Positions 51,521-60,506 of a stretch of 64,000 bases of DNA are shown piece after piece (position 1 is the first letter of the stretch; each line of letters opens with the position of its first letter). The notes beneath the pieces are model-generated. The model was given only the letters and a program-made list of their open reading frames with translations. It searched no databases and was not told the origin of the DNA. Source of the stretch: an uncultured Clostridia bacterium (GTDB lineage: Bacteria > Bacillota > Clostridia > Christensenellales > UBA1242); contig CAKVFE010000001.1 in assembly GCA_934746645.1 (NCBI GenBank), positions 372,001 through 436,000 of the forward strand, given 5' to 3'. The translations under genes and the position numbers were made by a program.

Positions 51521-51610
51521 CTGATGTTTATTTAAAACTGTGATGTCATTGTTTACAATTATCAACTTATGTTGTGAATAAATTAAACAACATAACATCA
51601 CATTGTTTAT
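51521..51610. repeat. Cloverleaf-like repeat unit A (sufS-sufU spacer)
   Basis: The unit is bounded by CTGATGTTTATT and CATTGTTTAT. The outer stem TGTGATG/CATCACA (51539-51545 with 51596-51602) encloses ATTG-TTTA-CAAT and a 9-bp stem TTATGTTGT/ACAACATAA with an 11-base loop. The middle hairpin seen in unit B is missing. Both stems keep the length and loop of unit B with different bases. Confidence 0.75.
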
Positions 51611-51658
51611 ATTATCGGAAGTTAGACGAAAGCAGTGCGAAGCAATATTTTCGTATAA
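51611..51658. repeat. Hairpin between repeat units A and B
   Basis: ACGAAA (near 51626) pairs with TTTCGT (near 51649), with TTA/TAA extensions, forming a stem-loop between the two units. Not a terminator. Confidence 0.5.
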
Positions 51659-51757
51659 CTGATGTTTATTCAAACTGTGATGCCACGATTTATCGTGGAA
51701 TTGCGATTAGCAACTTGATTTACGAACATAGTGAGTAAATCAACATCACATTGTTTA
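51659..51757. repeat. Cloverleaf-like repeat unit B (sufS-sufU spacer)
   Basis: It starts CTGATGTTTATT and ends CATCACATTGTTTAT, like unit A. The outer stem TGTGATG/CATCACA (51676-51682, 51744-51750) encloses CCACGA-TTTA-TCGTGG, TTGC-GATTA-GCAA and TTGATTTAC/GTAAATCAA with an 11-base loop. This is the most complete copy of the element. Confidence 0.8.
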
Positions 51758-51761
51758 TAAT

Positions 51762-52991
51762 TTAGTTATTTTTAATATATTTTTTAAAAGTATTATATAC
51801 TTTATCTAAAGCGTCAATAAGCATATCTACATCTTTATGTGTATTGTACATAGCAAAACTTGCTCTACAAGTGCTATCTACCCCAATATATCTTAATAAT
51901 GGTTGAGCACAATGATTGCCTGATCTAACACAAACATTGTTAATATCCAATATACTTGCTACATCGTGTGGGTGCACACCTTTAATATTAAAAGATATAA
52001 CTCCACTATGACAAGTCCTATCTTTAGTACAATATAAAGTAATGTATGGCAATTGACTTAATCTATCATAAGCATAATCAACAACATCTTTTTCTATACT
52101 TTGTATGTTGTCATAGCCTATACTTTCTATATAATCAATAGCAGTTTTTAATCCATACACTGCGCCTACATCTTGTGTCCCTGCTTCAAACTTATTAGGG
52201 ATTGGAGCAAAAGTTGTATGGTCTTCATAGACATATTCTATCATATCCCCACCACATAAAAATGGTGGCATTTTTTCTAACAATTCTTTTTTGCCATACA
52301 ATACACCTACTCCAAAAGGTGCATACATTTTATGTCCAGAAAATACAACAAAGTCTGCATCAACATCTTTTACATTAAATGGTGCGTGAGCAATACTTTG
52401 AGAAATATCAACAATAACAATAGCACCAACGCTATGTGCTTTATCAATAATCTTTTTATAATCATTGATAGTACCAAGCACATTAGACACACTAAGTATA
52501 CCAACCACTTTAGTCTTATTGGTTATTTTAGTTTTTATCTCTTTATCATCAATTTTAAAATCATCATTTATGTACATATATTTTAAAACTGAATTATTAT
52601 GTTTGGCTACCATCTGCCAAGGGACAATCATACTATGATGTTCCATTATTGATAGTACTATTTCATCTCCAGCACCAACATTGTTTAGTCCATAAGAATA
52701 AGATATCAAGTTAAGACTCTCTGTTGCATTTTTTGTAAATACAATTTCTTCCGGATATTCTGCTCCCAAAAATTGAGCGACTCTTGTTCTTGCATCTTCA
52801 TATATTTGGGTAGACTTAACACTCAAATTGTAAGCACCACGATGTGCATTTGCATTAGATGTATTGTAATAATTGTCTACTGCATCAATAACACATTTTG
52901 GTTTTTGAGATGTCGCACCACTATCTAAGTATGCTATATTTTCATTGTCAAAAATAGGAAAATCTTTTCTTATGTCTAAACTACTTTTCAT
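51762..52991 (-). CDS. sufS: Cysteine desulfurase SufS
   Basis: A 409-residue PLP enzyme that takes sulfur from cysteine for Fe-S cluster assembly. It has the PLP lysine in FSGHKMYAPFGVG, the His of IMEHHSMIVPW stacking on the cofactor, and the persulfide-forming Cys in the short-loop motif CVRSGNHCAQPLL that marks group II (SufS) enzymes. GAAGGT precedes the ATG. It follows sufD by 9 bp in the suf operon. Confidence 0.95.
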   Translation of the reverse strand: MKSSLDIRKDFPIFDNENIAYLDSGATSQKPKCVIDAVDNYYNTSNANAHRGAYNLSVKSTQIYEDARTRVAQFLGAEYPEEIVFTKNATESLNLISYSYGLNNVGAGDEIVLSIMEHHSMIVPWQMVAKHNNSVLKYMYINDDFKIDDKEIKTKITNKTKVVGILSVSNVLGTINDYKKIIDKAHSVGAIVIVDISQSIAHAPFNVKDVDADFVVFSGHKMYAPFGVGVLYGKKELLEKMPPFLCGGDMIEYVYEDHTTFAPIPNKFEAGTQDVGAVYGLKTAIDYIESIGYDNIQSIEKDVVDYAYDRLSQLPYITLYCTKDRTCHSGVISFNIKGVHPHDVASILDINNVCVRSGNHCAQPLLRYIGVDSTCRASFAMYNTHKDVDMLIDALDKVYNTFKKYIKNN

Positions 52992-53000
52992 ATTTACCTT

Positions 53001-54029
53001 CTATAATCTTTCATTTATCAAAACATCAATCATATTTTTTAAATCATCATTTTTTACATTGGTTGTAAGTTTGTTAAGCTCAGCTTTGACAAGCAACTTA
53101 ACAGCGTCTTTATATTCAATACCCCTACTCATAATGTAAAATAATTGTTGAGGTTCGACTCTACCAACACTACTACTATGAGAACCAAACACATCTTCTT
53201 CAGTACACAAAAGTATAGGGGTAGATTTTTCTACTGCATTATTAGACAACAATATACAATGTTCATTTTCGTTGCCTTTACTTTTTATACAGCCATTTTT
53301 AAAATCAATTGTTCCAACAAAATTTTTAAATGCATTATCGTTTAAAACTCCGACAACATTCATATTAGCATCACATTGTTTACCAATACAATTGATTAAA
53401 TAATTGATACCTAGTCTATTGTGGTTACTACCAAAATAAACAGAATTAATGTCTATACTACTTTTATATCCTAAACAATCAACCACAATATTTTGAGCGT
53501 CATTATCACAGCCAAAATCAAAGATATTGGCTACAACTTTTCCGTTGTCTTCAATATTGGTCTTTATAGACAACAATGCTGTCGAACTTAGTTCAACACT
53601 TTCTAGTACATTAAAATTAACTTGTCCATATCTTTTTACATTTAAGACAATATTACTATTATGATAAGATTTGGTTTTAGATATGTATTTAATAATAATA
53701 TCTATTTTTACATCTTCTTCAACATTAATAATATAATTGTCTACAAGCGTATCAACTCCAAATTCTAATATGATAGGTTCTGAACTAGACTTATTGATTG
53801 TTAGTTCTTTATTAAAGTTAGATTGTGTCCTTGACTGGTTGTCTATCACACTACCCATATTGTTTTTAGGGATATTTAATAATTGTGATATTGTAATATT
53901 ATTGTCATTATGTATAGAGTATTTGTCAAAAACTTTTGTTTTTATATCAACAACACTTTCATCAATATCAAAATAATTAATACCATAATTGTTGGAAGTA
54001 AGTACTGGTGACTGATTAATCTTAAACAT
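53001..54029 (-). CDS. sufD: SufD, Fe-S assembly scaffold subunit
   Basis: A 342-residue SufD-type beta-helix protein that forms the SufBC2D complex. The N-terminal two thirds are diverged, and the C-terminal block with GRVEPQQLFYIMSRGIEYKDAVKLLVKAEL is the conserved SufB/SufD signature. It is shorter than the usual 420 or so residues, mostly in the N-terminal helical part. It overlaps the end of sufB by 8 bp behind GGAGGAGG, so translation is coupled. Confidence 0.9.
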   Translation of the reverse strand: MFKINQSPVLTSNNYGINYFDIDESVVDIKTKVFDKYSIHNDNNITISQLLNIPKNNMGSVIDNQSRTQSNFNKELTINKSSSEPIILEFGVDTLVDNYIINVEEDVKIDIIIKYISKTKSYHNSNIVLNVKRYGQVNFNVLESVELSSTALLSIKTNIEDNGKVVANIFDFGCDNDAQNIVVDCLGYKSSIDINSVYFGSNHNRLGINYLINCIGKQCDANMNVVGVLNDNAFKNFVGTIDFKNGCIKSKGNENEHCILLSNNAVEKSTPILLCTEEDVFGSHSSSVGRVEPQQLFYIMSRGIEYKDAVKLLVKAELNKLTTNVKNDDLKNMIDVLINERL

Positions 54030-55422
54030 TTTTATGTACCTCCTCCAACTCTAAATCAATTAATCTATTCATTTCTACAGCGTATTCCATAGGTAGGGCT
54101 TTTGATATTGGACTTGCAAATCCTCTAACAATAAGACCCTTTGCGTCTTTTTCACTAAGTCCTCTAGTCATAAGATAATATATTGCTTCTTCACTTATCT
54201 TACCAACTTTTGCTTCGTGAGAGAATACTACATCTTGAGTATCTACTGAGTTGACTGGTATTGTGTCACTTCTTGATTTATCGTCCAACATCAAACCATC
54301 ACAAGTAACGGAGCACTTAGCGTTGGTTGCTGATGGTCTTATATCTACTATACTTCTGTATGTTGATACTCCACCATTTTTAGATAAACTTTTAGCAAGA
54401 ACATTGCTAGTTGTGTTTTTACCTAAATGTACAACTTTAAATCCTGTATCCAAATTTTGACCATATCCTGCAAAAGATATACCAGTATATTCGGTACTAG
54501 AATTATCACCTTTTAATATACTCATAGGATACAACATTGATATCTTACTACCAAAGCTTCCACTAACCCAATCAACACTAGCTCTATTGCCAACTATTGC
54601 TTTTTTAGTATTAAGATTAAGCATATTCTTTGACCAGTTTTCTATAGTACTATATCTAAGATGTGCGTCATCTTTAACAAACAATTCTACACAACCAGCG
54701 TGAAGATTGACTTTGCTATATTTTGGTGCACTGCAACCTTCTATAAAATGTAAACTTGCACCTTCATCAACTACAATTAAAGTGTGTTCAAACTGTCCAC
54801 TCTCTGGAGAGTTAAGACGATAGTAAGATTGTAAAGGCATCTCAAGATGCAATCCCTTTGGCACATATACAAAACTACCACCACTAAAAACAGCATAGTG
54901 CAAAGCTATAAATTTATGTTCGGTTAATGGTACACATTTTGAAAAATATTCTTTAACAAGTTCGGGATATTCTCTAACAGCACTATCAATATCAGTATAA
55001 ATAACTCCAAGTTTTTTCATTTCGTCCTTTATACTATGATACACAACTTCACTATCATATTGAGCACCAACACCAGCCAAATAATCAGTTTCGGCTTTTG
55101 GTATACCCAATTTGGTAAATGTATCTTTTATATCTTTTGGCACTTCATCCCAATTATTTTTTATATCACTTTTAGGTTTAACATAAGTAGATATGTTGTC
55201 CATATCAAGTTCGCTTAAATCAGGTCCCCAAGTTGGCAAAGATAGTTGATTGTATATTTCCAACGCTTTTAGTCTTATATCCAAAAGCCACTTAGGTTCG
55301 TTTTTTCTTTTAGAAATTTCTTCTACAATTTCTCTATTAAGACCTTTCTTTATTTTATATTCATAGTCATCTGCATTTTTAAAATTGTAGATATTGTCAT
55401 CTGTATCAAAAATATCTTCCAT
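54022..55422 (-). CDS. sufB: SufB, Fe-S assembly scaffold subunit
   Basis: A 466-residue SufB with the usual length and the well-conserved core: VYVPKGLHLEMPLQSYYRLN, IVDEGASLHFIEGCSAP, and the cluster-site region SATNAKCSVTCDGLMLDDKS, ending EEAIYYLMTRGLSEKDAKGL. SufB builds the nascent cluster with SufC and SufD. AGGAG lies 9 bases before the ATG, one base after the sufC stop. Confidence 0.96.
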   Translation of the reverse strand: MEDIFDTDDNIYNFKNADDYEYKIKKGLNREIVEEISKRKNEPKWLLDIRLKALEIYNQLSLPTWGPDLSELDMDNISTYVKPKSDIKNNWDEVPKDIKDTFTKLGIPKAETDYLAGVGAQYDSEVVYHSIKDEMKKLGVIYTDIDSAVREYPELVKEYFSKCVPLTEHKFIALHYAVFSGGSFVYVPKGLHLEMPLQSYYRLNSPESGQFEHTLIVVDEGASLHFIEGCSAPKYSKVNLHAGCVELFVKDDAHLRYSTIENWSKNMLNLNTKKAIVGNRASVDWVSGSFGSKISMLYPMSILKGDNSSTEYTGISFAGYGQNLDTGFKVVHLGKNTTSNVLAKSLSKNGGVSTYRSIVDIRPSATNAKCSVTCDGLMLDDKSRSDTIPVNSVDTQDVVFSHEAKVGKISEEAIYYLMTRGLSEKDAKGLIVRGFASPISKALPMEYAVEMNRLIDLELEEVHKNV

Positions 55423-56166
55423 TTATTTTGCACTCCTAAACTGACTATATCCATTTTTCTCAACTTCAGCTATCAAACTAGAATCCCCAGTATACACGAT
55501 ACGACCATCAATCAAAATATGAACTTTATCTACACGCAACGATTGTAAAATTTTTGATGAGTGAGTAATAATCAAAACTCCATTATTGTCATTTTTATAC
55601 ATCTCAATACCTTTAGAAACAACTCTTATTGCGTCAACATCAAGTCCACTATCTGTTTCGTCTAGTATAGCTAGTTTTGGATTAAGCTCTAGCAATTGCA
55701 AAATTTCGGATTTTTTCTTTTCTCCACCACTAAAACCAATATTCAAATCACGCTTAACCAACTCTGGTTTCATTGCTAGTGCGTCAACATTTTTATCAAT
55801 CTCATCTTGTAAATCAAAATAACTAATATTTTTATTAAGGATTTTGCCTTTAGATGTTTTGATAAAATTAAATAAGCTAATACCTTCTATTTCTATAGGA
55901 TTTTGAAAACTCATAAACATACCAAGTCTTGCTATCTCATCGGTCTTTTTATTGGTAATATCTACGCCATCAAAAACTACACTTCCAGAAGTTTTTGTAT
56001 AACTAGGGCTAGAAAAGATAACATTAGCCAATGTACTTTTACCTGCCCCATTAGGCCCCATTATGACATGTATCTCTCCTTTATTGATTGTTAGGTCAAG
56101 ACCATTAAGAATTGTTTTTTCTCCTGCTTTCGCACTTAAATTGTTAATAGTTAATAATTGTTCCAT
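55423..56166 (-). CDS. sufC: SufC, Fe-S assembly ATPase
   Basis: A 247-residue ABC-type ATPase of the SufBCD complex. It has Walker A MGPNGAGKSTL, signature GFSGGEKKKSEILQ (the diverged SufC form), Walker B LAILDETDSGLDVDA and H-loop IITHS. The open frame reaches 10 codons further upstream, but GGAG sits 6 bases before the ATG at 56166, which gives the usual N-terminus. It is the first structural gene of the operon, 73 bp after the Rrf2 regulator. Confidence 0.95.
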   Translation of the reverse strand: MEQLLTINNLSAKAGEKTILNGLDLTINKGEIHVIMGPNGAGKSTLANVIFSSPSYTKTSGSVVFDGVDITNKKTDEIARLGMFMSFQNPIEIEGISLFNFIKTSKGKILNKNISYFDLQDEIDKNVDALAMKPELVKRDLNIGFSGGEKKKSEILQLLELNPKLAILDETDSGLDVDAIRVVSKGIEMYKNDNNGVLIITHSSKILQSLRVDKVHILIDGRIVYTGDSSLIAEVEKNGYSQFRSAK

Positions 56167-56239
56167 ATCTTCTCCATTAGTTATATCCCACCACAAAAGT
56201 AGGATATTATTTCAAAATTAAATGGGCTTAAATTACCCA

Positions 56240-56644
56240 TTAATACTTTTTAGTTATTACATCTTCCAATGTCACTGTACTTAAATAATTGGTTATAAGT
56301 GCCGACAACTTTTCCCAACAGCCTATGCTATCACATTCGTTAACTCGTGGGCAATGTTCGCCACTTGCTATACAAGGTGCAAGTTTTGGCAAATCGTCAG
56401 TTACTCTCAATATCTCTGCTATAGAATATTCCTTTGGACTTTTTACCAATTTATATCCACCCATAGAGCCTCTCGAACTTTCTATAAGTCCTGCTCTATT
56501 AAGCATTGATATTATTTTTTCAAGATATTTTACAGTGATACCTTGTTTTTCTGAAAGTTGTGCTACCGATACATATTCGCCTTGACATCTACCAAGTTCG
56601 GACATTATACGGACAGCATATCTTCCTTTTGATGATAATTTCAT
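56240..56644 (-). CDS. Rrf2-family regulator (IscR/SufR-like)
   Basis: A 134-residue winged-helix regulator with MKLSSKGRYAVRIM, the classic Rrf2 start. The cysteine cluster Cys91, Cys98, Cys104 matches the [2Fe-2S] ligands of IscR spacing, with a further Cys109, so it probably senses Fe-S status. It heads the sufCBDSU operon, and a palindrome overlaps its promoter, suggesting autoregulation. CymR is an alternative Rrf2 type, but it lacks this cysteine set. Confidence 0.88.
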   Translation of the reverse strand: MKLSSKGRYAVRIMSELGRCQGEYVSVAQLSEKQGITVKYLEKIISMLNRAGLIESSRGSMGGYKLVKSPKEYSIAEILRVTDDLPKLAPCIASGEHCPRVNECDSIGCWEKLSALITNYLSTVTLEDVITKKY

Positions 56645-56719
56645 ATATATCTCACTTCGATAAAAATATTATGCCAATATCTTTATCATTTTATTAGTAC
56701 TAGATACGATAAAAATCAT

Positions 56720-56745
56720 ATCATACCAAAACGGTATAGTATGAT
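56720..56745. promoter_or_regulatory. Palindrome over the suf promoter (candidate Rrf2 operator)
   Basis: ATCATAC and GTATGAT flank 12 bases, and inside them ATACC-AAAAC-GGTAT (56723-56737) forms a second shorter dyad. It covers the -10 edge and the likely transcript start. Confidence 0.65.
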
Positions 56746-56772
56746 TATATAAATAAACTTACATCTTGTCAA
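56744..56772 (-). promoter_or_regulatory. Consensus SigA promoter of the suf operon
   Basis: TTGACA (56767-56772), a 17-base spacer and TATAAT (56744-56749) on the minus strand, a perfect consensus match, about 95-100 bp before the Rrf2 start codon. Confidence 0.88.
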
Positions 56773-57044
56773 CATTCTTTTTTGTATTATCAAAAATTTA
56801 TATTACCAACGCCTAATATATACTTTTATTAACAAATAATATAATTATTAATATTAACAAATAAACTTACTTTCAAATATAGTTACTTTTTTATAAATAT
56901 CTTATTTTATATATATAGTCAAAATATTTATATACAGTCAAAATTTTAAGACATATTTAAGAAATTAATTTAAACATTATAATCACAATTAAATAATCAA
57001 TTTATTTTAATCACAAATACAAAATAAAAATCGAAATAAAAATA
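56773..57044. other. AT-rich spacer between suf promoter and divIC terminator
   Basis: Nothing recognisable. Two near-identical short stretches, ATATATAGTCAAAAT and TATACAGTCAAAAT (about 56914-56945), form a direct repeat of unknown meaning. Confidence 0.4.
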
Positions 57045-57073
57045 AAAAAACAACACAAGTTAAGTGTTGTTTA
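57045..57073 (-). terminator. Terminator of yabP-yabQ-divIC
   Basis: AAACAACAC pairs with GTGTTGTTT, followed by T7 on the minus strand; the hairpin includes the divIC stop codon. Confidence 0.8.
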
Positions 57074-57337
57074 ATCAAAATACATTTCGTTGTTTTTACC
57101 CCAACCTAGTACTTCTCTAGCATAATCTTCTAGATATTCACTACTACGAAGGTAATTGCTTTCATTGGTATAATCAACAATGTTTGTTTCTAATTGAGAT
57201 AGTGTATCAGACAATTGTTTTTCTTTTTGTTTTAAATTAGAAATACGGACAAACTGAAAAATTAGTACGCATACTAATGCGAACATCAATACAGCACATA
57301 TTACACTAATCCATTTTACAGTTTTAGAATTTCTCAT
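57071..57337 (-). CDS. divIC: Septum formation initiator (DivIC/FtsB family)
   Basis: An 88-residue bitopic division protein. It has a short cytoplasmic N-terminus, one membrane helix (9-31), then an external coiled coil (LKQKEKQLSDTLSQLE ...) and the conserved end DYAREVLGWGKNNEMYF. The start ATG overlaps the yabQ stop as ATGA. The yabP-yabQ-divIC order is the same as in Bacillus, which supports all three names. Confidence 0.88.
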   Translation of the reverse strand: MRNSKTVKWISVICAVLMFALVCVLIFQFVRISNLKQKEKQLSDTLSQLETNIVDYTNESNYLRSSEYLEDYAREVLGWGKNNEMYFD

Positions 57338-57687
57338 TTTGTAATCTTTTTATATATTTTTGTTTTTGATAAGGATATCTTTATCTTACCTAATTTATTA
57401 TACAACCAATGTTCCAATTTTGCAAATACTTTTCCGAGTGTTTTTCGTTCAAGATAAAACCCAAAAATAAAAGCAACAATCAGATACAATCTAACTTGTC
57501 CAAAATTAAACTGAATTAGTGTATACAAACACACAAGACAAAATAGTATTGAGTATAAAAAATCTATTATATTATTGGTAATAAAATTATTTCTAAACAC
57601 AGCTTTTACAATATTTATTAGTCCATATATTACTCCTAAAATTACACCAACTAAGACACAAATAAAAAATACTCTTAATATAGACAA
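57334..57687 (-). CDS. yabQ: Spore cortex protein YabQ
   Basis: A 117-residue membrane protein with three to four helices and the YabQ block FNFGQVRLYLIVAFIFGFYL followed by ERKTLGKVFAKLEHW. YabQ localises to the forespore membrane and is needed for cortex formation in Bacillus. The only start in range is TTG at 57687, directly after the yabP stop, with AAAAGGA 11-12 bases upstream, so initiation is probably weak or coupled to yabP. Confidence 0.85.
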   Translation of the reverse strand: MSILRVFFICVLVGVILGVIYGLINIVKAVFRNNFITNNIIDFLYSILFCLVCLYTLIQFNFGQVRLYLIVAFIFGFYLERKTLGKVFAKLEHWLYNKLGKIKISLSKTKIYKKITK

Positions 57688-57972
57688 TTATTTAAATATC
57701 CTTTTAAACAAACTCTTGTTGCTTCCACCAAATTTGATACTTTCAAAATCTCCTTCAGCTTCTACAACTCCAGCTTCTACATCAAGTTTTTCTATATGTA
57801 AATTGTGTCCTGTAATATATAGTTTTGTACCACTTACAACCAAAATAATATTATCTTCGTTGGAACTCAATGCTTTTTCTACACCACTCAACACTATCTT
57901 TTTTCTATTGTCTAAAGTAAGTTTGTTGGTTGAGAATTTTTTTTCATTAATAATATTGGTTACATTTTCCAT
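57688..57972 (-). CDS. yabP: Sporulation protein YabP
   Basis: A 94-residue YabP/YqfC family protein with LDNRKKIVLSGVEKALSSNE, then ILVVSGTKLYITGHNLHIEK and LDVEAGVVEAEGDFESIKFG, the family's beta-rich body. It is a sporulation protein usually made in the mother cell; its molecular action is unknown. AAGGGAG precedes the ATG. It is the first gene of the yabP-yabQ-divIC operon. Confidence 0.88.
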   Translation of the reverse strand: MENVTNIINEKKFSTNKLTLDNRKKIVLSGVEKALSSNEDNIILVVSGTKLYITGHNLHIEKLDVEAGVVEAEGDFESIKFGGSNKSLFKRIFK

Positions 57973-58047
57973 TTTGCACGCTCCCTTTTTTATATTTATA
58001 TTATTAATGTTATTTTAATATGTTTTAAATTGTAAAAGTGAAAAATT

Positions 58048-58086
58048 AAAAAAGGATAGTATGTCAATATTCTACATACTATCCAA
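58048..58086 (-). terminator. Terminator of the merR-dxs-flavodoxin operon
   Basis: GGATAGTATGT and ACATACTATCC form an 11-bp perfect stem with TTTTTT on the minus-strand exit. It is about 150 bp after the flavodoxin stop, with no other gene between. Confidence 0.75.
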
Positions 58087-58232
58087 ATAAGTTGGTATTT
58101 ACAACACACAAAATATACAACACTCAACTATTGATATTTTTATGTTAGTCTTAAAATTTACTATTATAGTACAACCAGTTTACATTAAACTAAAAAACTT
58201 TATAACACTATATCTATTCATTATTATATCTA

Positions 58233-58718
58233 TTATTTGATACTATTAAGCCACTCATTAAAGTTGGGTTTATAACTTTGTACAATATGGGCACTATAGT
58301 CCATACCAGTATTGACTAGCAACGATTGTCCAATCTTGCTTTGTGGTGCAAGTTTTTTGATATCTTCTACTGCGTGTCCAAACCAACCTGCACTTGTAAG
58401 TACTGGATATATAGTCTTGTTGCTTAAATCATTTTGTTTTAAAAATGTCATAACAACTGGTGTTATAGTGTACCACCAAATAGGACTACATAAAATAATA
58501 TTGTCATAGTCTTGAAGGTTAATATTTAAGTCTTTTATTTTTACTTCTGCTTTAATTGAATTATTTTGCCATTCGTCAACCACTGTCTGATAATCGGAAG
58601 AAAATGGAACAACTGGTTGAAGTTCTAAGATATCACAATTAAGTTGTTGTTTGATCTGTGACGCAATAATTTTTGTGTTACCTGTGTAGGTATAATATAC
58701 AATTAATGTTTTATCCAT
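58233..58718 (-). CDS. Flavodoxin
   Basis: A 161-residue flavodoxin-like protein. The FMN phosphate loop is YTYTGNTK (near residues 9-16), ILCSPIWWYTITPVV supplies the aromatic stacking region, and LTSAGWFGHAVEDIKKL the second FMN loop. It is an electron carrier or a small quinone/NAD(P)H reductase-like protein. The ATG at 58718 is 9 bases from GGAG; an ATG three codons upstream directly abuts that GGAG and is less likely. It is the last gene of the operon with the DXS-like gene (17 bp gap). Confidence 0.85.
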   Translation of the reverse strand: MDKTLIVYYTYTGNTKIIASQIKQQLNCDILELQPVVPFSSDYQTVVDEWQNNSIKAEVKIKDLNINLQDYDNIILCSPIWWYTITPVVMTFLKQNDLSNKTIYPVLTSAGWFGHAVEDIKKLAPQSKIGQSLLVNTGMDYSAHIVQSYKPNFNEWLNSIK

Positions 58719-58735
58719 AATAATCATTCTCCATA

Positions 58736-60496
58736 TTATTTTAGTGTATTTTTAACATAATCTAGCATTTGAGATGTTGTCATACCCAAACTATACAATA
58801 GTTGTTCTGGGTCGTATCTATCATAAAATTGTTTTTCTAAACCATAGTTTTTAACTAGCATTTTGCTTGTACCATAGTAAGATGCAATTTTTTGTCCTAG
58901 TCCACCATCTAATATACCATCTTCTAAAGTGATTATTAATTGATGATTTTGTTGTAAATCATCTAGTAGTTGAGTATCAATACCAGAAGCAAATCGTGGA
59001 TTGATTAAAGTTGGTTGGAATTGAAGTTCTTGTTGGATAGCATCTGCTAATTGTCTACCCCTATTATAAAAATCTCCAAGAGCAATAATTGCAACTTTTT
59101 CACCAGATTGTTCTACTTTATATTTATTGATTTGGCTAAAATCAGTATCTGAAGTTCTATCTTCTACGCTATCACCCGGCAACAATATAACTACTGGATG
59201 TTGTCGTTGGTCTACTGACCAATTAAGCATATTGATAAGTTCTTGTTTTGATGTAGGTGCAAGTACAACCAAATTAGGAATATTGGAAAGCATAGATATA
59301 CCAAATATACCCAAATGTGTCACATCTGTAAGTCCAGCAAATGAAGAATAGTTAAGAACAACAGTTATAGGACTATTGTTGATACAAACATCGTGTGACA
59401 ACTGGTCATAGGTTCTTTGCATAAATGTTACATTGGTTATTACCATAGGTTTTGCACCTGCTTTTGACAATCCTGACGCCATAGCAACTGCTTGTTCTTC
59501 AGCAATACCAACATCAACAAACTGGTTACCCAATTTTTGCCTATCTTCTTGTGACAATCCCATACTACTTGGCATATTAGGAGTAACTACAACAAAATCT
59601 TTATCTGATTTTGCTTTTTCCATAATAAAGTTATGGGCGATACTTGTATAAGTTTCGCTAGGCATAGTAAACAATTTTTTACCAGTAGCCTTATCAAATG
59701 GCATAGTCCAGTGCCAAGCTTCTTTGTTGTCTTCAGCAAGTTTGTATCCCTTACCCTTTAATGTATTGATATGTACAACTACTGGGTGATTGATATCTTT
59801 TACTTTTTCAAAAACTTTAATTAATGATTCAATATCGTTACCATTGTTTTCATAGACATAATCAAGTCCTAAAGCCTTAAACATATTATTGGTACACTGA
59901 CCATTGCTTTCTCTCAATTCTTTTAGGTTTTTATATATACCACCGTGGGTTTCGGATATAGATTGTTGGTTGTCATTGACTACAATAATTAAATTAGAAT
60001 TTAGTTCAGAGCCAGCAACATTAAGACCTTCCAAAGCTTCGCCACCAGATAACGAACCATCTCCAATAAGTGCAACCACATTGTAATGCTGTCCTTTTAC
60101 ATCTCTTGCTTTTGCAAGTCCTGTAGCTAAAGATATAGATGTTGATGTGTGTCCAACATTAAACAAATCGTGTTCGCTTTCCATAGGATTGGTATAACCA
60201 GAATCATCTTTAAAATGTTCGTCATCAATGTATCCACTCTTTCTACCTGTCAACATTTTGTGAGTATAGCTTTGATGAGATACATCAAACACAAACTTAT
60301 CTACTGGCGAATTGAATACATAGTGCATAGCAATTTCGGTTTCGACAATACCAAAGTTTGGACCAAAGTGTCCACCAACTTTTGTCAATCTATTAAACAA
60401 TGCTTCTCTTACATCTACAGCAAGTTGTGAAAGTTGTTTGATATTAAGTTGTTTTACATCTTGTGGTCCATTGATAGTTTTTAAAATATCGTACAT
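58736..60496 (-). CDS. DXS-like thiamine-dependent transketolase-family enzyme
   Basis: A 586-residue member of the 1-deoxy-D-xylulose-5-phosphate synthase family: FVFDVSHQSYTHKMLTGR, the TPP motif IGDGSLSGGEALEGLN, VNDNQQSIS, and the catalytic Glu region VDVGIAEEQAVAMASGLS. It differs from canonical DXS at several conserved spots (SHQ for GHQ, GDGSLSGG for GDGALTGG) and is 30-40 residues shorter. It may be a second, non-housekeeping DXS or an enzyme with another acyloin product. The first gene of its operon is a MerR regulator, and a flavodoxin follows, which hints at stress-linked isoprenoid or redox metabolism. Confidence 0.8.
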   Translation of the reverse strand: MYDILKTINGPQDVKQLNIKQLSQLAVDVREALFNRLTKVGGHFGPNFGIVETEIAMHYVFNSPVDKFVFDVSHQSYTHKMLTGRKSGYIDDEHFKDDSGYTNPMESEHDLFNVGHTSTSISLATGLAKARDVKGQHYNVVALIGDGSLSGGEALEGLNVAGSELNSNLIIVVNDNQQSISETHGGIYKNLKELRESNGQCTNNMFKALGLDYVYENNGNDIESLIKVFEKVKDINHPVVVHINTLKGKGYKLAEDNKEAWHWTMPFDKATGKKLFTMPSETYTSIAHNFIMEKAKSDKDFVVVTPNMPSSMGLSQEDRQKLGNQFVDVGIAEEQAVAMASGLSKAGAKPMVITNVTFMQRTYDQLSHDVCINNSPITVVLNYSSFAGLTDVTHLGIFGISMLSNIPNLVVLAPTSKQELINMLNWSVDQRQHPVVILLPGDSVEDRTSDTDFSQINKYKVEQSGEKVAIIALGDFYNRGRQLADAIQQELQFQPTLINPRFASGIDTQLLDDLQQNHQLIITLEDGILDGGLGQKIASYYGTSKMLVKNYGLEKQFYDRYDPEQLLYSLGMTTSQMLDYVKNTLK

Positions 60497-60506
60497 AATA
60501 ATCTCC

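Noticed and set aside
51521..51757. Two repeats with a spacer as a minimal CRISPR
   Set aside because: The repeats are long, internally structured and imperfect, and no cas genes are present.
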